Origin: Nitrospira sp.
GTDB lineage: Bacteria > Nitrospirota > Nitrospiria > Nitrospirales > Nitrospiraceae
DNA length: 64,000 nucleotides
Direction of reading: 5' to 3'
Assembly: GCA_022843785.1 (NCBI GenBank)
Contig: JALHMZ010000004.1
Location: 62,001 to 126,000 of the forward strand
Shown: positions 23,060 to 32,040 of the stretch, piece after piece
Layout: each line of letters begins with the position of its first letter
How positions within the stretch are numbered: the stretch's first letter is position 1
The notes under the pieces: generated by a model
The model's input: only the letters and a program-made list of their open reading frames with translations
The model's database searches: none
What the model was told of the DNA's origin: nothing
Translations under genes and position numbers: made by a program

Positions 23060-23934
23060 CACGTACCTCCTGAAACCAACCCACGCAAATACTGCCGTTC
23101 CGTTTTGCTCAGCGGACAGCCTCGCGCCTCTTCGAGAATGGAATCGAACGTGCCCTCGCCGGCCAGCCTGCGCAATGCCTGCACCACGTCATCACTCAGG
23201 ATCCCCTCTCCCGACAATGCACCGAGATAGGCAAAGGCGTCTGCCAGCGTTTCCTTCTCCCGGACATAATAATCCCGCCCGCGCTGCCGATTACTGTAGG
23301 CTTCGAACTGTTCGCAGGCAACGAGGATCTCTGCCAGCTGCTTGACCCAGGGCTGGGCAGTCGCGAATCGCTCAGGATAATAGTAATAGAGCATCACGCG
23401 CTGCATCCAGGGAGCCCACGCTATTCCCCATTCGTGCATCGCGGGACGAACAGCCCGCAGACGCCGCGCCAGACGTCGCGCATATCCCAGACGCATTTCC
23501 ACCTGTTCAGCCGCCCAGCGGTCCATCGTGATCCCGACGGCCTCCAGTTCACGGCGATACAACGAGAGGAATGCCTCCGTCTCCCGGCCATACTTCGTGC
23601 TCGGATGCAGGGCCCGCCATTCACGTGGCCTCGTGGGAATGTGGTGCTGCTTGGCCCAAGACCAAATCTTCCCGAAGAGCCGGCGGTCCAATCCAGCTCG
23701 TCCCAGGTCATGCAACAGGCACGCGATCTGATAGGAGCGAACCCGCTCACCGGGATGTCCCAGCGAAGCGGCAACCGCTGCGCACATACGCGCCGTCCGC
23801 ACGGCATGAGGCCGATCGTATCCACGAATGACCACCCCGGGCTTGAGCGGGTGGGGATAGTCATAGAGACGCATCAGCCTGCTGGCCAGAGCACGAGGGA
23901 TCACGAGAGGCGCCGACAGAGAACGGGTTGGCAT
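23059..23934 (-). CDS. HD-domain phosphohydrolase-like protein
   Basis: 291 aa from ATG 23934. An HD motif is visible: RPHAVRTARMCAAVAASLG then ACLLHDLGRAG near residue 70, the arrangement in HD/HD-GYP metal-dependent phosphohydrolases. No GYP motif follows; QVEMRLGYARRLARRL takes its place, so c-di-GMP hydrolysis is not supported. Upstream frame is open but without a good start. Head of the operon with yjbQ and the HtrA protease. Substrate unknown. Confidence 0.7.
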   Translation of the reverse strand: MPTRSLSAPLVIPRALASRLMRLYDYPHPLKPGVVIRGYDRPHAVRTARMCAAVAASLGHPGERVRSYQIACLLHDLGRAGLDRRLFGKIWSWAKQHHIPTRPREWRALHPSTKYGRETEAFLSLYRRELEAVGITMDRWAAEQVEMRLGYARRLARRLRAVRPAMHEWGIAWAPWMQRVMLYYYYPERFATAQPWVKQLAEILVACEQFEAYSNRQRGRDYYVREKETLADAFAYLGALSGEGILSDDVVQALRRLAGEGTFDSILEEARGCPLSKTERQYLRGLVSGGT

Positions 23935-24095
23935 AGTTGGGGGCAAACCGGAATACCCATGAAGCTCAGGGACTGGAAAACAGAATATCGTCGGGCCAAA
24001 GAGAGTGTCAAGGCGGCGCTCGCGCTCTTTCTGGAACTTTGCTATGCTGCGGCGCCTGCGCGATCCGGCGCACCGCCTACGTGGCCGAGGCCCTT

Positions 24096-24746
24096 GTGGC
24101 AAAACCGAGTTTCATCCTCCTTGCACTGCTCAGCGCTCTCCTCGCAACCGAACCGACGACGGCATCGGCCGGAACATTCGACCATCTCACTGAATTCACC
24201 GGAAAAACGAACGTCATCGTCACGCCGAAAGGGCATGATACCTTCACCAGCGAATACCGGTACGACATCAGCGTCCGAAATCTTTCCCCTGATTCAATCA
24301 TCGCCGACTCCCTGGTTATCGTCCTCGACAAGATCACCAACCTTGCCGGTCAAGATCGGGAAGGATTGACGGGAGAACTCTTCCTCAAACGGTTCGATAT
24401 CCTGGATCAAGACGGCCAGACCGACGACGGGAAACCGTACTTCCGCATTCCCGTCGGAACATCGCCTGATCTCGTCCCACAAACCGAAAGTCTTCCCGTC
24501 ACCGTTCGAATCAGGAACCGGGATTACGTGGCAGTCTTCACTCCCTCGTTCCGGGTACTAGGAGAAAACCGTCCGCCACCCGAGCCAAAACGCGCGGAAT
24601 CGTCGGCCACGCCCGCTCAGGCTCAAGCCCAGGCTCCGACTCAAGCAAGCCAGGTTCCCCAGGCTCCCATAGATAAGCTGATCCAGCTGTTGATCAAGAA
24701 AGGCTTGTTGACGGAAGAGGAGTGGCGCAAAGCCAACCGCCCATGA
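24096..24746 (+). CDS. Exported protein of unknown function
   Basis: 216 aa if translated from GTG 24096; GTG 24081 is an alternative. A signal peptide (FILLALLSALLATEPTTASA) leads to a beta-rich domain (TNVIVTPKGHDTFTSEYRYDISVRNLS ...) and an Ala/Pro/Gln linker with QAQAQAPTQ repeats. The C-terminal helix (DKLIQLLIKKGLLTEEEW) resembles SHOCT-like tails. No family recognised. It overlaps the HIT gene by ATGA. Confidence 0.65.
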   Translation: MAKPSFILLALLSALLATEPTTASAGTFDHLTEFTGKTNVIVTPKGHDTFTSEYRYDISVRNLSPDSIIADSLVIVLDKITNLAGQDREGLTGELFLKRFDILDQDGQTDDGKPYFRIPVGTSPDLVPQTESLPVTVRIRNRDYVAVFTPSFRVLGENRPPPEPKRAESSATPAQAQAQAPTQASQVPQAPIDKLIQLLIKKGLLTEEEWRKANRP

Positions 24747-25171
24747 CCGATTCTTCCTGCAAGGCCTGCGCAAAAACATGGCCCAGAGCCGATCATGTCA
24801 TCGCCGATCTCGGTATTACGACAGCCTACCTCCATGACGATCAATTCTTCACCGGCTGGACCGTTCTCGTCCTCCAACGTCACGCAACGGAGCTGTTTCA
24901 GCTGACGCCGGCGGAACGGATGCAACTGATGGAAGACGTGAACCAGGTCGCCAAGGCGCTCACCCAGGCCTATGGGGCCAAGAAGATCAATTACGAACTC
25001 CTCGGTAACCAACTGCCGCACATCCACTGGCACATCATCCCTCGCCTCGCCACCGACCCGGCTCCGCTCGAACCGGTCTGGCGGATAGCCCATGAGGCAG
25101 TCGCTCTCCACGACTCCCCACTCCGGGATCACATCCAGCGCATTCGGGAAGCCATGAAAGCTTCGCGCTGA
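24743..25171 (+). CDS. HIT family hydrolase
   Basis: 142 aa from ATG 24743, which overlaps the previous stop (ATGA). The histidine triad HIHWHIIPR is intact near residue 99, with YLHDDQFFTGWTVLVLQRHATELFQL upstream, so it is a nucleotidyl hydrolase or transferase (HINT/FHIT type). An N-terminal CKAC pair could bind metal as in some HIT proteins. Substrate not predictable. Confidence 0.88.
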   Translation: MTDSSCKACAKTWPRADHVIADLGITTAYLHDDQFFTGWTVLVLQRHATELFQLTPAERMQLMEDVNQVAKALTQAYGAKKINYELLGNQLPHIHWHIIPRLATDPAPLEPVWRIAHEAVALHDSPLRDHIQRIREAMKASR

Positions 25172-25229
25172 GCGCGAAGACCGCTGCCATCAACGCAGTC
25201 CGCCGATCCACCCGGCCTCGAATCGGTGC

Positions 25230-25235
25230 TATAAT
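25230..25235 (+). promoter_or_regulatory. Possible -10 box (TATAAT) before the TPR gene
   Basis: A perfect TATAAT lies 45 bp before the start of the TPR lipoprotein gene. No convincing -35 box is seen. Confidence 0.4.
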
Positions 25236-25279
25236 TCAATCCGTCCATCTGACCAGATCCGGAGAGGCGCGGATTTCCG

Positions 25280-26536
25280 ATGCGTCATCAATTGGTGTTC
25301 GTCACCCTCCGGATGTTTCCTCTCATTGGACTCTTCTCCGCTTGCTCATTGTTCGCACAACCGCCGGAAGACAGTCCGCCTTCGATTATCGAATCCCCGC
25401 CGCCGGTTTCTGAGACAGTGCCTCCGCAAGAACAACCTGACCGACAACACAACGTTGAACTCGTGCCGCCGGTGCACGAGGATGCGATCACGACGCTGCA
25501 TGCGTTGCGTGACGCAGTCCACCTGTCACCGCGGCGCGCGGAAACCAGGCTGAAGTTGGCGCAGGGGCTCTATCGCATCGGCGATTTCGATGCCGCACTC
25601 GACGAATGCCGCGCAGCACTCATGCTGGAACCGGACAATGCCGGCGCCCACTTGCAACTTGGGATCGTGCTGACGGCCAAACAGGATTGGCCCACGGCAG
25701 CCTCCGAGTTGAAAGACGCGATCCGGCTGAACCCGGATCTGGCTCACGCCCATTACACGCTCGGCAGCGTGCTCTATGCCTTGGGCCACGTGAAGGAAGC
25801 GGTCCACTCCTATCGCCGGACGCTCGAACTGCAACCAGACTTTTCCGATGCGCGTTACCGGCTCGCGTTGCTCTTAAAGTTGTCGAACCGCGAACAAGAG
25901 GCGACGCAGCTCATGAAAGACGCTGCGCGGGACGGCGTCCTACCGGCACAGTTTTTCCTCGGCAATGCCCATAAGAGCGGACAGGGCGTCGAGAAGAACC
26001 TTCGTCTGGCAGTCTTCTGGTGGGCGCACGCCTCGGCGCTCAACTACCAACCGGCGACCGACGCCCTCGCCAAACTTCGCCGACAAGCCTTGTCTATCAC
26101 TGTGCCGGAGCGCGAGCGGGAGGAAGCCCTCGACGCGTTTCAGACGTATCGCCAGTCACTCTGGAAGGATGTTCCGGGCGACCACCGTTCAGACGGCGAA
26201 ACCGTAGGAACCAGCCTGCTCAAGGAGAACCGTACGGACGAAGCCGTCGCCACACTCATCGCAGAAACCTATGCCCTGAGTGACGTGGCGCAGGGCGCGC
26301 TCTCGAAATTGTATGAAACAGGCGGGGAACCACATCTCGCGCGATACGATCAATCCATCCTCGCCTGCTTGGAGACCGTGGCAAGTGACGGGTTTCTCTC
26401 CGCCAAATACACGGTCGCCCGCATCTACGCCAAAGGACTCGGCGTGACGCCCGACAGACCCAAAGCCAAAACCCTGCTCAAACATCTTCCGAATCAGAAA
26501 GCGGCGGCATTACTCCGTGAGTGGAGTCTTCACTAA
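25280..26536 (+). CDS. TPR/Sel1-repeat lipoprotein-like protein
   Basis: 418 aa. An N-terminal hydrophobic stretch ending FSAC looks like a lipobox (Cys about residue 22), followed by a Pro-rich linker. At least three TPR units are visible from about residue 75 (AETRLKLAQGLYRIGDFDAALDECRAALMLEPDNAGAHLQLGIVL...). They are followed by Sel1-like repeats (AQFFLGNAHKSGQGVEKNLRLAVFWW and KYTVARIYAKGLGVTPDRPKAKTLL). These are protein-interaction scaffolds. It is separated from the CHASE2-sigma54 regulator by only 2 bp, so the pair may act together in sensing envelope state (inference). Confidence 0.85.
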   Translation: MRHQLVFVTLRMFPLIGLFSACSLFAQPPEDSPPSIIESPPPVSETVPPQEQPDRQHNVELVPPVHEDAITTLHALRDAVHLSPRRAETRLKLAQGLYRIGDFDAALDECRAALMLEPDNAGAHLQLGIVLTAKQDWPTAASELKDAIRLNPDLAHAHYTLGSVLYALGHVKEAVHSYRRTLELQPDFSDARYRLALLLKLSNREQEATQLMKDAARDGVLPAQFFLGNAHKSGQGVEKNLRLAVFWWAHASALNYQPATDALAKLRRQALSITVPEREREEALDAFQTYRQSLWKDVPGDHRSDGETVGTSLLKENRTDEAVATLIAETYALSDVAQGALSKLYETGGEPHLARYDQSILACLETVASDGFLSAKYTVARIYAKGLGVTPDRPKAKTLLKHLPNQKAAALLREWSLH

Positions 26537-26538
26537 CC

Positions 26539-29193
26539 ATGGGACTAGAGCGAGAAACGATCTGGCGGCTGTTCCTTACCTCGACCACGCTGCAAGCGCT
26601 CACGATGGGATTGCTTGCCACGTTCCCGGCCATCACCTTGTGGGCCGTAGCTCCGGCTACACTCGCGGCGCTCGATTGGGCTTTCTATGACACATGGCTT
26701 CACCATCGCGTCTCTATTGCAGTCAGCCGAGAACTCACAATTGTGGCGCGTGATCCAGCCGCCGACGAACGATCTGGACCAATGGTGGAGCGATCCTCTT
26801 TGGCGCAATTGATCACCGCCGTCCACGAGGCCGACGCAGCGGCAATCGGCCTTGACCACCGCCTCGCTCACGCAAGCCCGGCATCACTCGGCGGAGCCAC
26901 CGGCGACGCCTTGCTGGCAGAAGCCATCCAGACAGCCGGACCGATTGTGTTCGTCCACGACCCCGATCACGCAATTGAATCCGACGCAGCCATCCTGTCA
27001 CATCTCGATGGTGCTGCAGATCCGGATCATGTCACGCGAACCGTCCCGCTGTCGGCCGTGATCGAGGCCCAGGCTGTGCCCGCATTCGGCTCCGCTCTAT
27101 ACGACCTGTATCGGCAGAGACGGATGCCGGACACGCAGCCGGTCGCCACAAAGGACGGGGCGGTGGCGCTGATCAACCTTGTTGGAAACGGGTCACTGTC
27201 GTCGTTACCAACTGTTCCACTCTCCGCAGTCTGGGACGCCATTCACCGTCACGACGAACGGATACTCAACGAATGGTTCAAGGACAAGGTGGTTGTGCTC
27301 CTTCCCGATCCGACGACGCAGAGCCGCTGGCTCCTGGCGACCGGACAAACAGTGACAGGCATGACGGCGCACCTCCATCTGCTCAATAGCCTGCTCACCG
27401 GCAATCGAGTCTGTCAGGTCGGTTCACCCTGGCGCTTCGCCCTCACTGTTCTGTTCGCGTCACTCATAGCCTGGTGTCTGCTCCGGTTTCATGGATCGAT
27501 CGGCCTCCTTGTCGCAGCCGTCGCAGTAGCCCTCTCCGGCGCCATCACCTTCGCCGCGCTGCCGGCGTTTCATCTTGTCCTGCCCGTAGCGCTGCCGTTG
27601 ATCGCCTCGCTGGTCGTGCTGGTTGGCACAACCGCCTGGGTTCATCTCACCACGAACCAGCGCATGATGCTTCTCGAACGGGAAATGCTCCGTGTGCAGC
27701 AGGATGCCGCCGCAGTCCGCGATGCGCTCACACTCCGCGAGAATCGCGTGGAGGCCCTTCAAGAAGATTTGGAAGCTGCCAAGGTCGCCGTCGTACAATC
27801 CGCAAGCCGACAGGATGGCCGGACTGACATCACCGAGTCGTTGCGGGCACAACTCGCCGAGGCGCAGTCCCAGGAGCATCTCGCCCGGCAACAACTGGAA
27901 CAACTGGAACGGCAGCTGCACGATCTCCGCGCAGCCGGCACGGACTCCCCTTCCGTCGGCGATGCCGGGCTCGAGCAATTGCGTAGCGAATGCCGCCAGC
28001 TTGGGATCATCACCCAAGACCCGACGCTCTTGCGCATGTTCCGAGACGTCAAACGAGGCGCGAAATCCCCGTTGACGGTGTTACTCCTGGGAGAACCGGG
28101 TACGGGCAAGGAACTGTTCGCCCGGGCGGTGCACCGGCTCAGCCCCAGAGCCGGCAAGACCTTCATCGCCGTCAATATGGCCGCCATCTCGCCGGAACTC
28201 TTCGAGAGTGAACTATTCGGACATATCAAAGGCAGCTTCACCGGCGCATCGGCGGACCGGCGGGGCTATTTCGAGCTGGCCCATCATGGGACAATCTTTC
28301 TGGATGAAATCGGCGATCTCCGGCTCGATCACCAAAGCAAGCTGCTCCGTGTGCTGCAAGAAAAGTCGTTTTATCGAGTCGGAGCCACCGTTCCCACCAC
28401 CGTCGATGTGCGCATCGTGGCAGCAACCAACCGTGACCTGCAGCGCGGGGTATCCGAAGGCTGGTTCCGCGAAGACTTGTATTTCCGGTTGAAAGGCCTT
28501 GTGTTCAGGCTGCCGCCGCTGCGCGAACGCACCGGCGACATTCCGGCCATCACAGACCAGTGCTTGGCCGACATCGCGCAGCAGATGGGCCGGCCGGGTC
28601 CCACACTTTCCAACGAGGCGCTCCAGATCTTGACTGCCCACGAATGGCGCGGCAACGTCCGGGAGCTGCGCCATGCGCTCGAACGAGCCGTCGCATTGAG
28701 CGATGGCCCGGTGCTGACGAAGGCGTCATTCGATTTAGAGGGACCTGCAACGGAGGGTGCGAAGACACCGTCTCAATCCGCCACGCTGCCGGACTCAGCC
28801 GGGGACGCCGCCGTGCTGAACTGCCTGCGGCTACAGGGTTTTGATATGCAGGGTGCGGCGAAGATGTTGGGCTGGGACCGCAGCACGGTCACGCAGCGGC
28901 TCAAAGGCCTCTGCTTTCAAGCGCTGGTCGACTCCAACGGCGACCAGGCCAAAGCCGCCCTGACGATCGCCGGCGATCCAAGCCACCTCCGCATGGTCGA
29001 GCTCAAACTGATGGATTACTACAGCCACCTGCTGTCGGTGATCGAGCCGTTCACCACCGCCGACGCAGCCCTCGCCGAATGCAAACGGCGCTTCAAGAAT
29101 CTTCCCGAAAGACATTTCGTCGCGGTCAAGCGATTGGTGCGCGAGCGATTTCCCGAAGCACAACCATCCCGCACGAAAAGAGCCGGAGCCTGA
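26539..29193 (+). CDS. CHASE2-containing sigma54-dependent transcriptional regulator
   Basis: 884 aa from ATG 26539. A first membrane segment (LLATFPAITLWAVAP) precedes an extracytoplasmic CHASE2-like sensor domain (about residues 40-300). Two or three membrane helices and a coiled coil (LREMLRVQQD ... QLEQLERQL) follow, then an AAA+ domain with Walker A GEPGTGKE and Walker B IFLDEIGD. The sigma54-contact loop reads GSFTGA where most have GAFTGA. A Fis-type HTH (MQGAAKMLGWDRSTVTQRL) and an extra C-terminal helical segment end the protein. It activates RpoN promoters; the signal and targets are unknown. Confidence 0.88.
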   Translation: MGLERETIWRLFLTSTTLQALTMGLLATFPAITLWAVAPATLAALDWAFYDTWLHHRVSIAVSRELTIVARDPAADERSGPMVERSSLAQLITAVHEADAAAIGLDHRLAHASPASLGGATGDALLAEAIQTAGPIVFVHDPDHAIESDAAILSHLDGAADPDHVTRTVPLSAVIEAQAVPAFGSALYDLYRQRRMPDTQPVATKDGAVALINLVGNGSLSSLPTVPLSAVWDAIHRHDERILNEWFKDKVVVLLPDPTTQSRWLLATGQTVTGMTAHLHLLNSLLTGNRVCQVGSPWRFALTVLFASLIAWCLLRFHGSIGLLVAAVAVALSGAITFAALPAFHLVLPVALPLIASLVVLVGTTAWVHLTTNQRMMLLEREMLRVQQDAAAVRDALTLRENRVEALQEDLEAAKVAVVQSASRQDGRTDITESLRAQLAEAQSQEHLARQQLEQLERQLHDLRAAGTDSPSVGDAGLEQLRSECRQLGIITQDPTLLRMFRDVKRGAKSPLTVLLLGEPGTGKELFARAVHRLSPRAGKTFIAVNMAAISPELFESELFGHIKGSFTGASADRRGYFELAHHGTIFLDEIGDLRLDHQSKLLRVLQEKSFYRVGATVPTTVDVRIVAATNRDLQRGVSEGWFREDLYFRLKGLVFRLPPLRERTGDIPAITDQCLADIAQQMGRPGPTLSNEALQILTAHEWRGNVRELRHALERAVALSDGPVLTKASFDLEGPATEGAKTPSQSATLPDSAGDAAVLNCLRLQGFDMQGAAKMLGWDRSTVTQRLKGLCFQALVDSNGDQAKAALTIAGDPSHLRMVELKLMDYYSHLLSVIEPFTTADAALAECKRRFKNLPERHFVAVKRLVRERFPEAQPSRTKRAGA

Positions 29194-29277
29194 TTCCTTC
29201 AATATTCCCCCTGACTCACCGGCATATATGGAACAAGGGCGGAAAAGACATACGCATGGACATGCTAGACTTACGAT

Positions 29278-29721
29278 ATGGCACCGTCTCACAAGGTCGC
29301 AGGATCGATCTCCTGGTTGTTGACGTACAGCCTGATCGTTGCGGCCCTACTCCTCAGCCCTGCCCATGCCGCTGAACCAGAACGGGTCTCGATCCAGAAA
29401 TTACTGTCGCCACAAGCCACTTCTTACCAACAACACCTGGTAACGCTAGAGGGTGTGACGAGTCAGCTTCAGCTGCTTCCTCCAGCCAGTGGTGTGAGAA
29501 AGTGTCCGATACTCTACGGACGAGCCACGTTCATGTTGGAAAATGAGACAGACTCATTGCCCATAGAAGTCTTGGGAGGCTGTAAGCCGAGTGCGGTTGA
29601 GGTGTTGCCGAAAGATGGGGATCTGGTGCGAGTAACCGGAATTGTACACGTGCTGAAGAGTGAGGCACCGCGTAACGTCAGAGTCGTGACCACGCAGATT
29701 CAGATTCTTGAATCACACTGA
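29278..29721 (+). CDS. Small exported protein of unknown function
   Basis: 147 aa with a signal peptide (LLTYSLIVAALLLSPAHAAE) and a beta-rich C-terminal part (HLVTLEGVTSQLQLLPP ... DGDLVRVTGIVHVL) that looks like an OB-fold. Two Cys could form a disulfide. No family recognised. It follows the sigma54 regulator by 84 bp and may be its target or simply unrelated. Confidence 0.6.
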   Translation: MAPSHKVAGSISWLLTYSLIVAALLLSPAHAAEPERVSIQKLLSPQATSYQQHLVTLEGVTSQLQLLPPASGVRKCPILYGRATFMLENETDSLPIEVLGGCKPSAVEVLPKDGDLVRVTGIVHVLKSEAPRNVRVVTTQIQILESH

Positions 29722-29788
29722 TTCAGCGGCACTCGCATGACGGCTTGATTTGAAGAAACAACATCCAACGCCCTATTCCTCCCCGGCG

Positions 29789-29992
29789 CTAGTGCTTGGG
29801 CTTCCACAAGGCGGCATCGAGAATGGACCAGAGGTGAATGATCCAACCCAGGAGGAAGAACCAGAGGATACCGGCCAGGACGAATTGGATAATGGCCATC
29901 AACAGGCGCCCTTGAAGCAGCTGCCCTAAGCCGGGAATGAAGAAGCTACAGAGCGCTGCTATGACATTGCCCGCAGATCCCTGTCCTGCCAT
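29789..29992 (-). CDS. Small two-helix membrane protein
   Basis: 67 aa with a SFFIPGLGQLLQGRLL motif and two hydrophobic helices, of the TM2-like kind. ATG 29992. Function unknown. The small size and the FIPGLGQ pattern are shared with proteins of many bacteria. Confidence 0.7.
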   Translation of the reverse strand: MAGQGSAGNVIAALCSFFIPGLGQLLQGRLLMAIIQFVLAGILWFFLLGWIIHLWSILDAALWKPKH

Positions 29993-30178
29993 GTAGCCTC
30001 CACCAATAACGAGTGATCAATAATTCCTGGAATCTTTCTCTGTTCTCAGAAATAAAAATCGTGAACGTGGAGTTACAGACGACACGATGAAGAGCCGCAG
30101 ATGCGCACTGATCGGCTGGCAGGCACTGAACAAGACGCGACCCCAATACTTAGTCGCATGCACTCGGGAACATCTCCA

Positions 30179-30520
30179 TCAATTGAACTCAGATAAATGC
30201 TTGAGGGCGGCCTCGAGGTGTTCGACTCCCACGTCGGCGTGACCAGCTTTGCCATGGGCAATGGCTTCTTTCAGGTGCTGAATCCCTTCGCTCACCTCCA
30301 AACTTTTTCCTCCCATCTTCGCAAAATCCAGCGCCGTTTCCGCATGCTTCACAAGCTCGTCAACATGCCCCTCTTTACCATGGGCCACTGCTTGCTTCAC
30401 GTGATCGATTGCCAGGCTCACGTTACCCGATGCGGTCGGATAGGCATTCACCAGGGGCACACTCACGAACGCTCCAAGCGCAACCACCATGAGGACGGCA
30501 CGGTAGTATCTACTGATCAT
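30179..30520 (-). CDS. smbP: SmbP-like small metal-binding protein
   Basis: 113 aa, exported (signal peptide to NAYP). The mature part is a helical repeat with regularly spaced His: AIDHVKQAVAHGKEGHVDELVKHAE and HLKEAIAHGKAGHADVGVEHLE. This is the repeat of SmbP, the periplasmic copper-binding four-helix protein of Nitrosomonas europaea. It probably buffers copper in the periplasm (inference from homology). A promoter with TTGACA is present upstream. Confidence 0.85.
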   Translation of the reverse strand: MISRYYRAVLMVVALGAFVSVPLVNAYPTASGNVSLAIDHVKQAVAHGKEGHVDELVKHAETALDFAKMGGKSLEVSEGIQHLKEAIAHGKAGHADVGVEHLEAALKHLSEFN

Positions 30521-30577
30521 CGTTTCTTCCCCTCGTGATTAGAATGTACTGCCTAAAAAGACTGTAGGACAAACCAA

Positions 30578-30607
30578 ACTCTACACAGCGTTTTCGCAAC
30601 CTGTCAA
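30578..30607 (-). promoter_or_regulatory. Possible smbP promoter
   Basis: Minus strand TTGACA (30607-30602), 18-bp spacer, TAGAGT (30583-30578), 58 bp before the ATG. Confidence 0.45.
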
Positions 30608-31127
30608 GAATGCTATGCCTCACTCCCTGTCGGGTGAACCGACAGAAACCCTACGGACTGCCCCTTGCGGAGGGCGCATTCCCGGATACGATAAGAAAGC
30701 AGACTACGCACAGCCCACACAGAGAGCTACGACGTCTAGGATGCCCCGGGTATCACTCTCAGTTTGCGATAAGCAGGTGGAACCTGCAGACGGCTCATCC
30801 TCTTTCCCTCCGAGACCCGCGTGTTCCGCGAGCCGAATGGCGACCGGGATGCGGGGCTATCCCCGCATCCCTTGATGGGCGCTGCTTCCCCGCATTCTTC
30901 CTTCTGATATCCACTTCTCCGAACCCCTGAATATTCCACGGATCGTTCAGGAACTTCTGGCCCTCCCCCATCGGCACTTTCATTGCTCAAGTACTGGCCA
31001 GCGGGTTGAGCACATCAGGGATGGGAAAGGAGGTGAACAGCGGATCAGCGATATCCCCCGAAGCCCGCATCACACAGTGAGCATTAACCCATCACTACTG
31101 ACTGTCACCAAGAAGGAGGATGCCATC
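30608..31127. other. Gene-poor stretch with several hairpins
   Basis: 520 bp without a credible gene. It has CTGTCGGGTGAACCGACAG (30627-30645), a perfect 7-bp hairpin, and a perfect 11-bp hairpin at 30845-30870. An AAAGGAGGTGAAC ribosome-site-like string at 31026-31038 precedes only a 15-codon frame. Possible leader RNA of the OmpA-like gene, but no known riboswitch is recognised. Confidence 0.4.
30845..30870. terminator. Perfect hairpin GGGATGCGGGG/CCCCGCATCCC
   Basis: 11-bp stem with CTAT loop; only TT follows, so it may be a structural element rather than a terminator. Confidence 0.45.
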
Positions 31128-31910
31128 ATGCAGAACGGTCCATCGCACGTATCGTCAGGAAATATCGCCCCCAAGATCGTGGGGCCGCAGAGAGACACCA
31201 AGGAAGTGACGCTCCTGGCTGGGGTGGTGCTCGTGCTGGGCGGATTAGTGGCCGCGGCCTGGTACTACGGACAAGCCGCCGACCAGATTACAGTGACCCC
31301 CGCGATAGAGAAGATTGAGAACAGCAATGTGCCTGCAATCATCAAGAAAGCCGGTGCCATGAATCAGGCCGAAGCCGCTACCATCTCCAGCTCCGTCACG
31401 GCTCCCGCTGTCGCACCGCTGGACGATGTGATCCATGCGGATGTGTACTTTGAGGTGGGCCGGAAGGGATTGACAGAGGAGGGCAAGGCACAGCTCGCCG
31501 CCCGGGCCGAGCTGCTGAAGCACAATCTGGACTATGGGATCGTGATCCAGGGCTATACGGACCAGCAGGGCTCGGCTGATTACAATAAGAAGCTTGGCCT
31601 CAAACGGGCAGAAGCTGTGAAGACTGAATTCCTCCATGCAGGGGTGGCCGAGCACCGGATGAAGATGGTGAGCCTGGGTGAAGAAGGCGTGCTCTGCGTC
31701 GACGACAGCGCCCTGTGCCGCAATATCAATCGCCGGGTCCATCTCGAAATCAGAAAGATCGGCCAGGAACATATGGCGGTTCCCGCCGTCGCTGCCAGCT
31801 CGTCAGATCTCACAGACGCACGCACCGATTCCGCAACGAATGCCGAAGCAACCGGCCCCTCAACCGACAATCTCCTGCCACTGAACTCAGAGCCGACTCC
31901 AGGCAGTTAA
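31128..31910 (+). CDS. OmpA-family protein, inner-membrane anchored
   Basis: 260 aa from ATG 31128 (AAGGAGG upstream). One N-terminal membrane helix (LLAGVVLVLGGLVAAAWYYG) is followed by a linker and an OmpA-like peptidoglycan-binding domain (VYFEVGRKGLTEEGKAQL ... IQGYTDQQGSADYNKKLGLKRAEAVK ... NRRVHLEI). Two Cys in VLCVDDSALC may form a loop disulfide. No beta-barrel, so it tethers the inner membrane to the wall. The C-terminus is Thr/Pro rich. A hairpin follows the stop. Confidence 0.85.
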   Translation: MQNGPSHVSSGNIAPKIVGPQRDTKEVTLLAGVVLVLGGLVAAAWYYGQAADQITVTPAIEKIENSNVPAIIKKAGAMNQAEAATISSSVTAPAVAPLDDVIHADVYFEVGRKGLTEEGKAQLAARAELLKHNLDYGIVIQGYTDQQGSADYNKKLGLKRAEAVKTEFLHAGVAEHRMKMVSLGEEGVLCVDDSALCRNINRRVHLEIRKIGQEHMAVPAVAASSSDLTDARTDSATNAEATGPSTDNLLPLNSEPTPGS

Positions 31911-31927
31911 CCCACGGTATGGACCAA

Positions 31928-31960
31928 CCCCTGGGAAAGATCCCATTTCTTTCCCAGGGG
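31928..31960. terminator. Bidirectional terminator-like hairpin
   Basis: 13-bp stem from CCCCTGGGAAAGA with a 7-nt loop, between the convergent OmpA-like and nuclease genes. There is no strong T run on either side. Confidence 0.6.
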
Positions 31961-32040
31961 CCGCTCACACGACCATCGGCGAATCTGACGCGTATGATTC
32001 ATCTGCGACAAGAACCGTAGAGAGGGTATGGGAGGAGTCG

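Noticed and set aside
30608..30700. Known riboswitch (c-di-GMP, cobalamin, SAM) before the OmpA-like gene
   Set aside because: Could not match any conserved core; only generic stems seen.
30615..30875. Short ORFs in both strands of the leader region
   Set aside because: Overlap each other and the hairpins; composition not protein-like.
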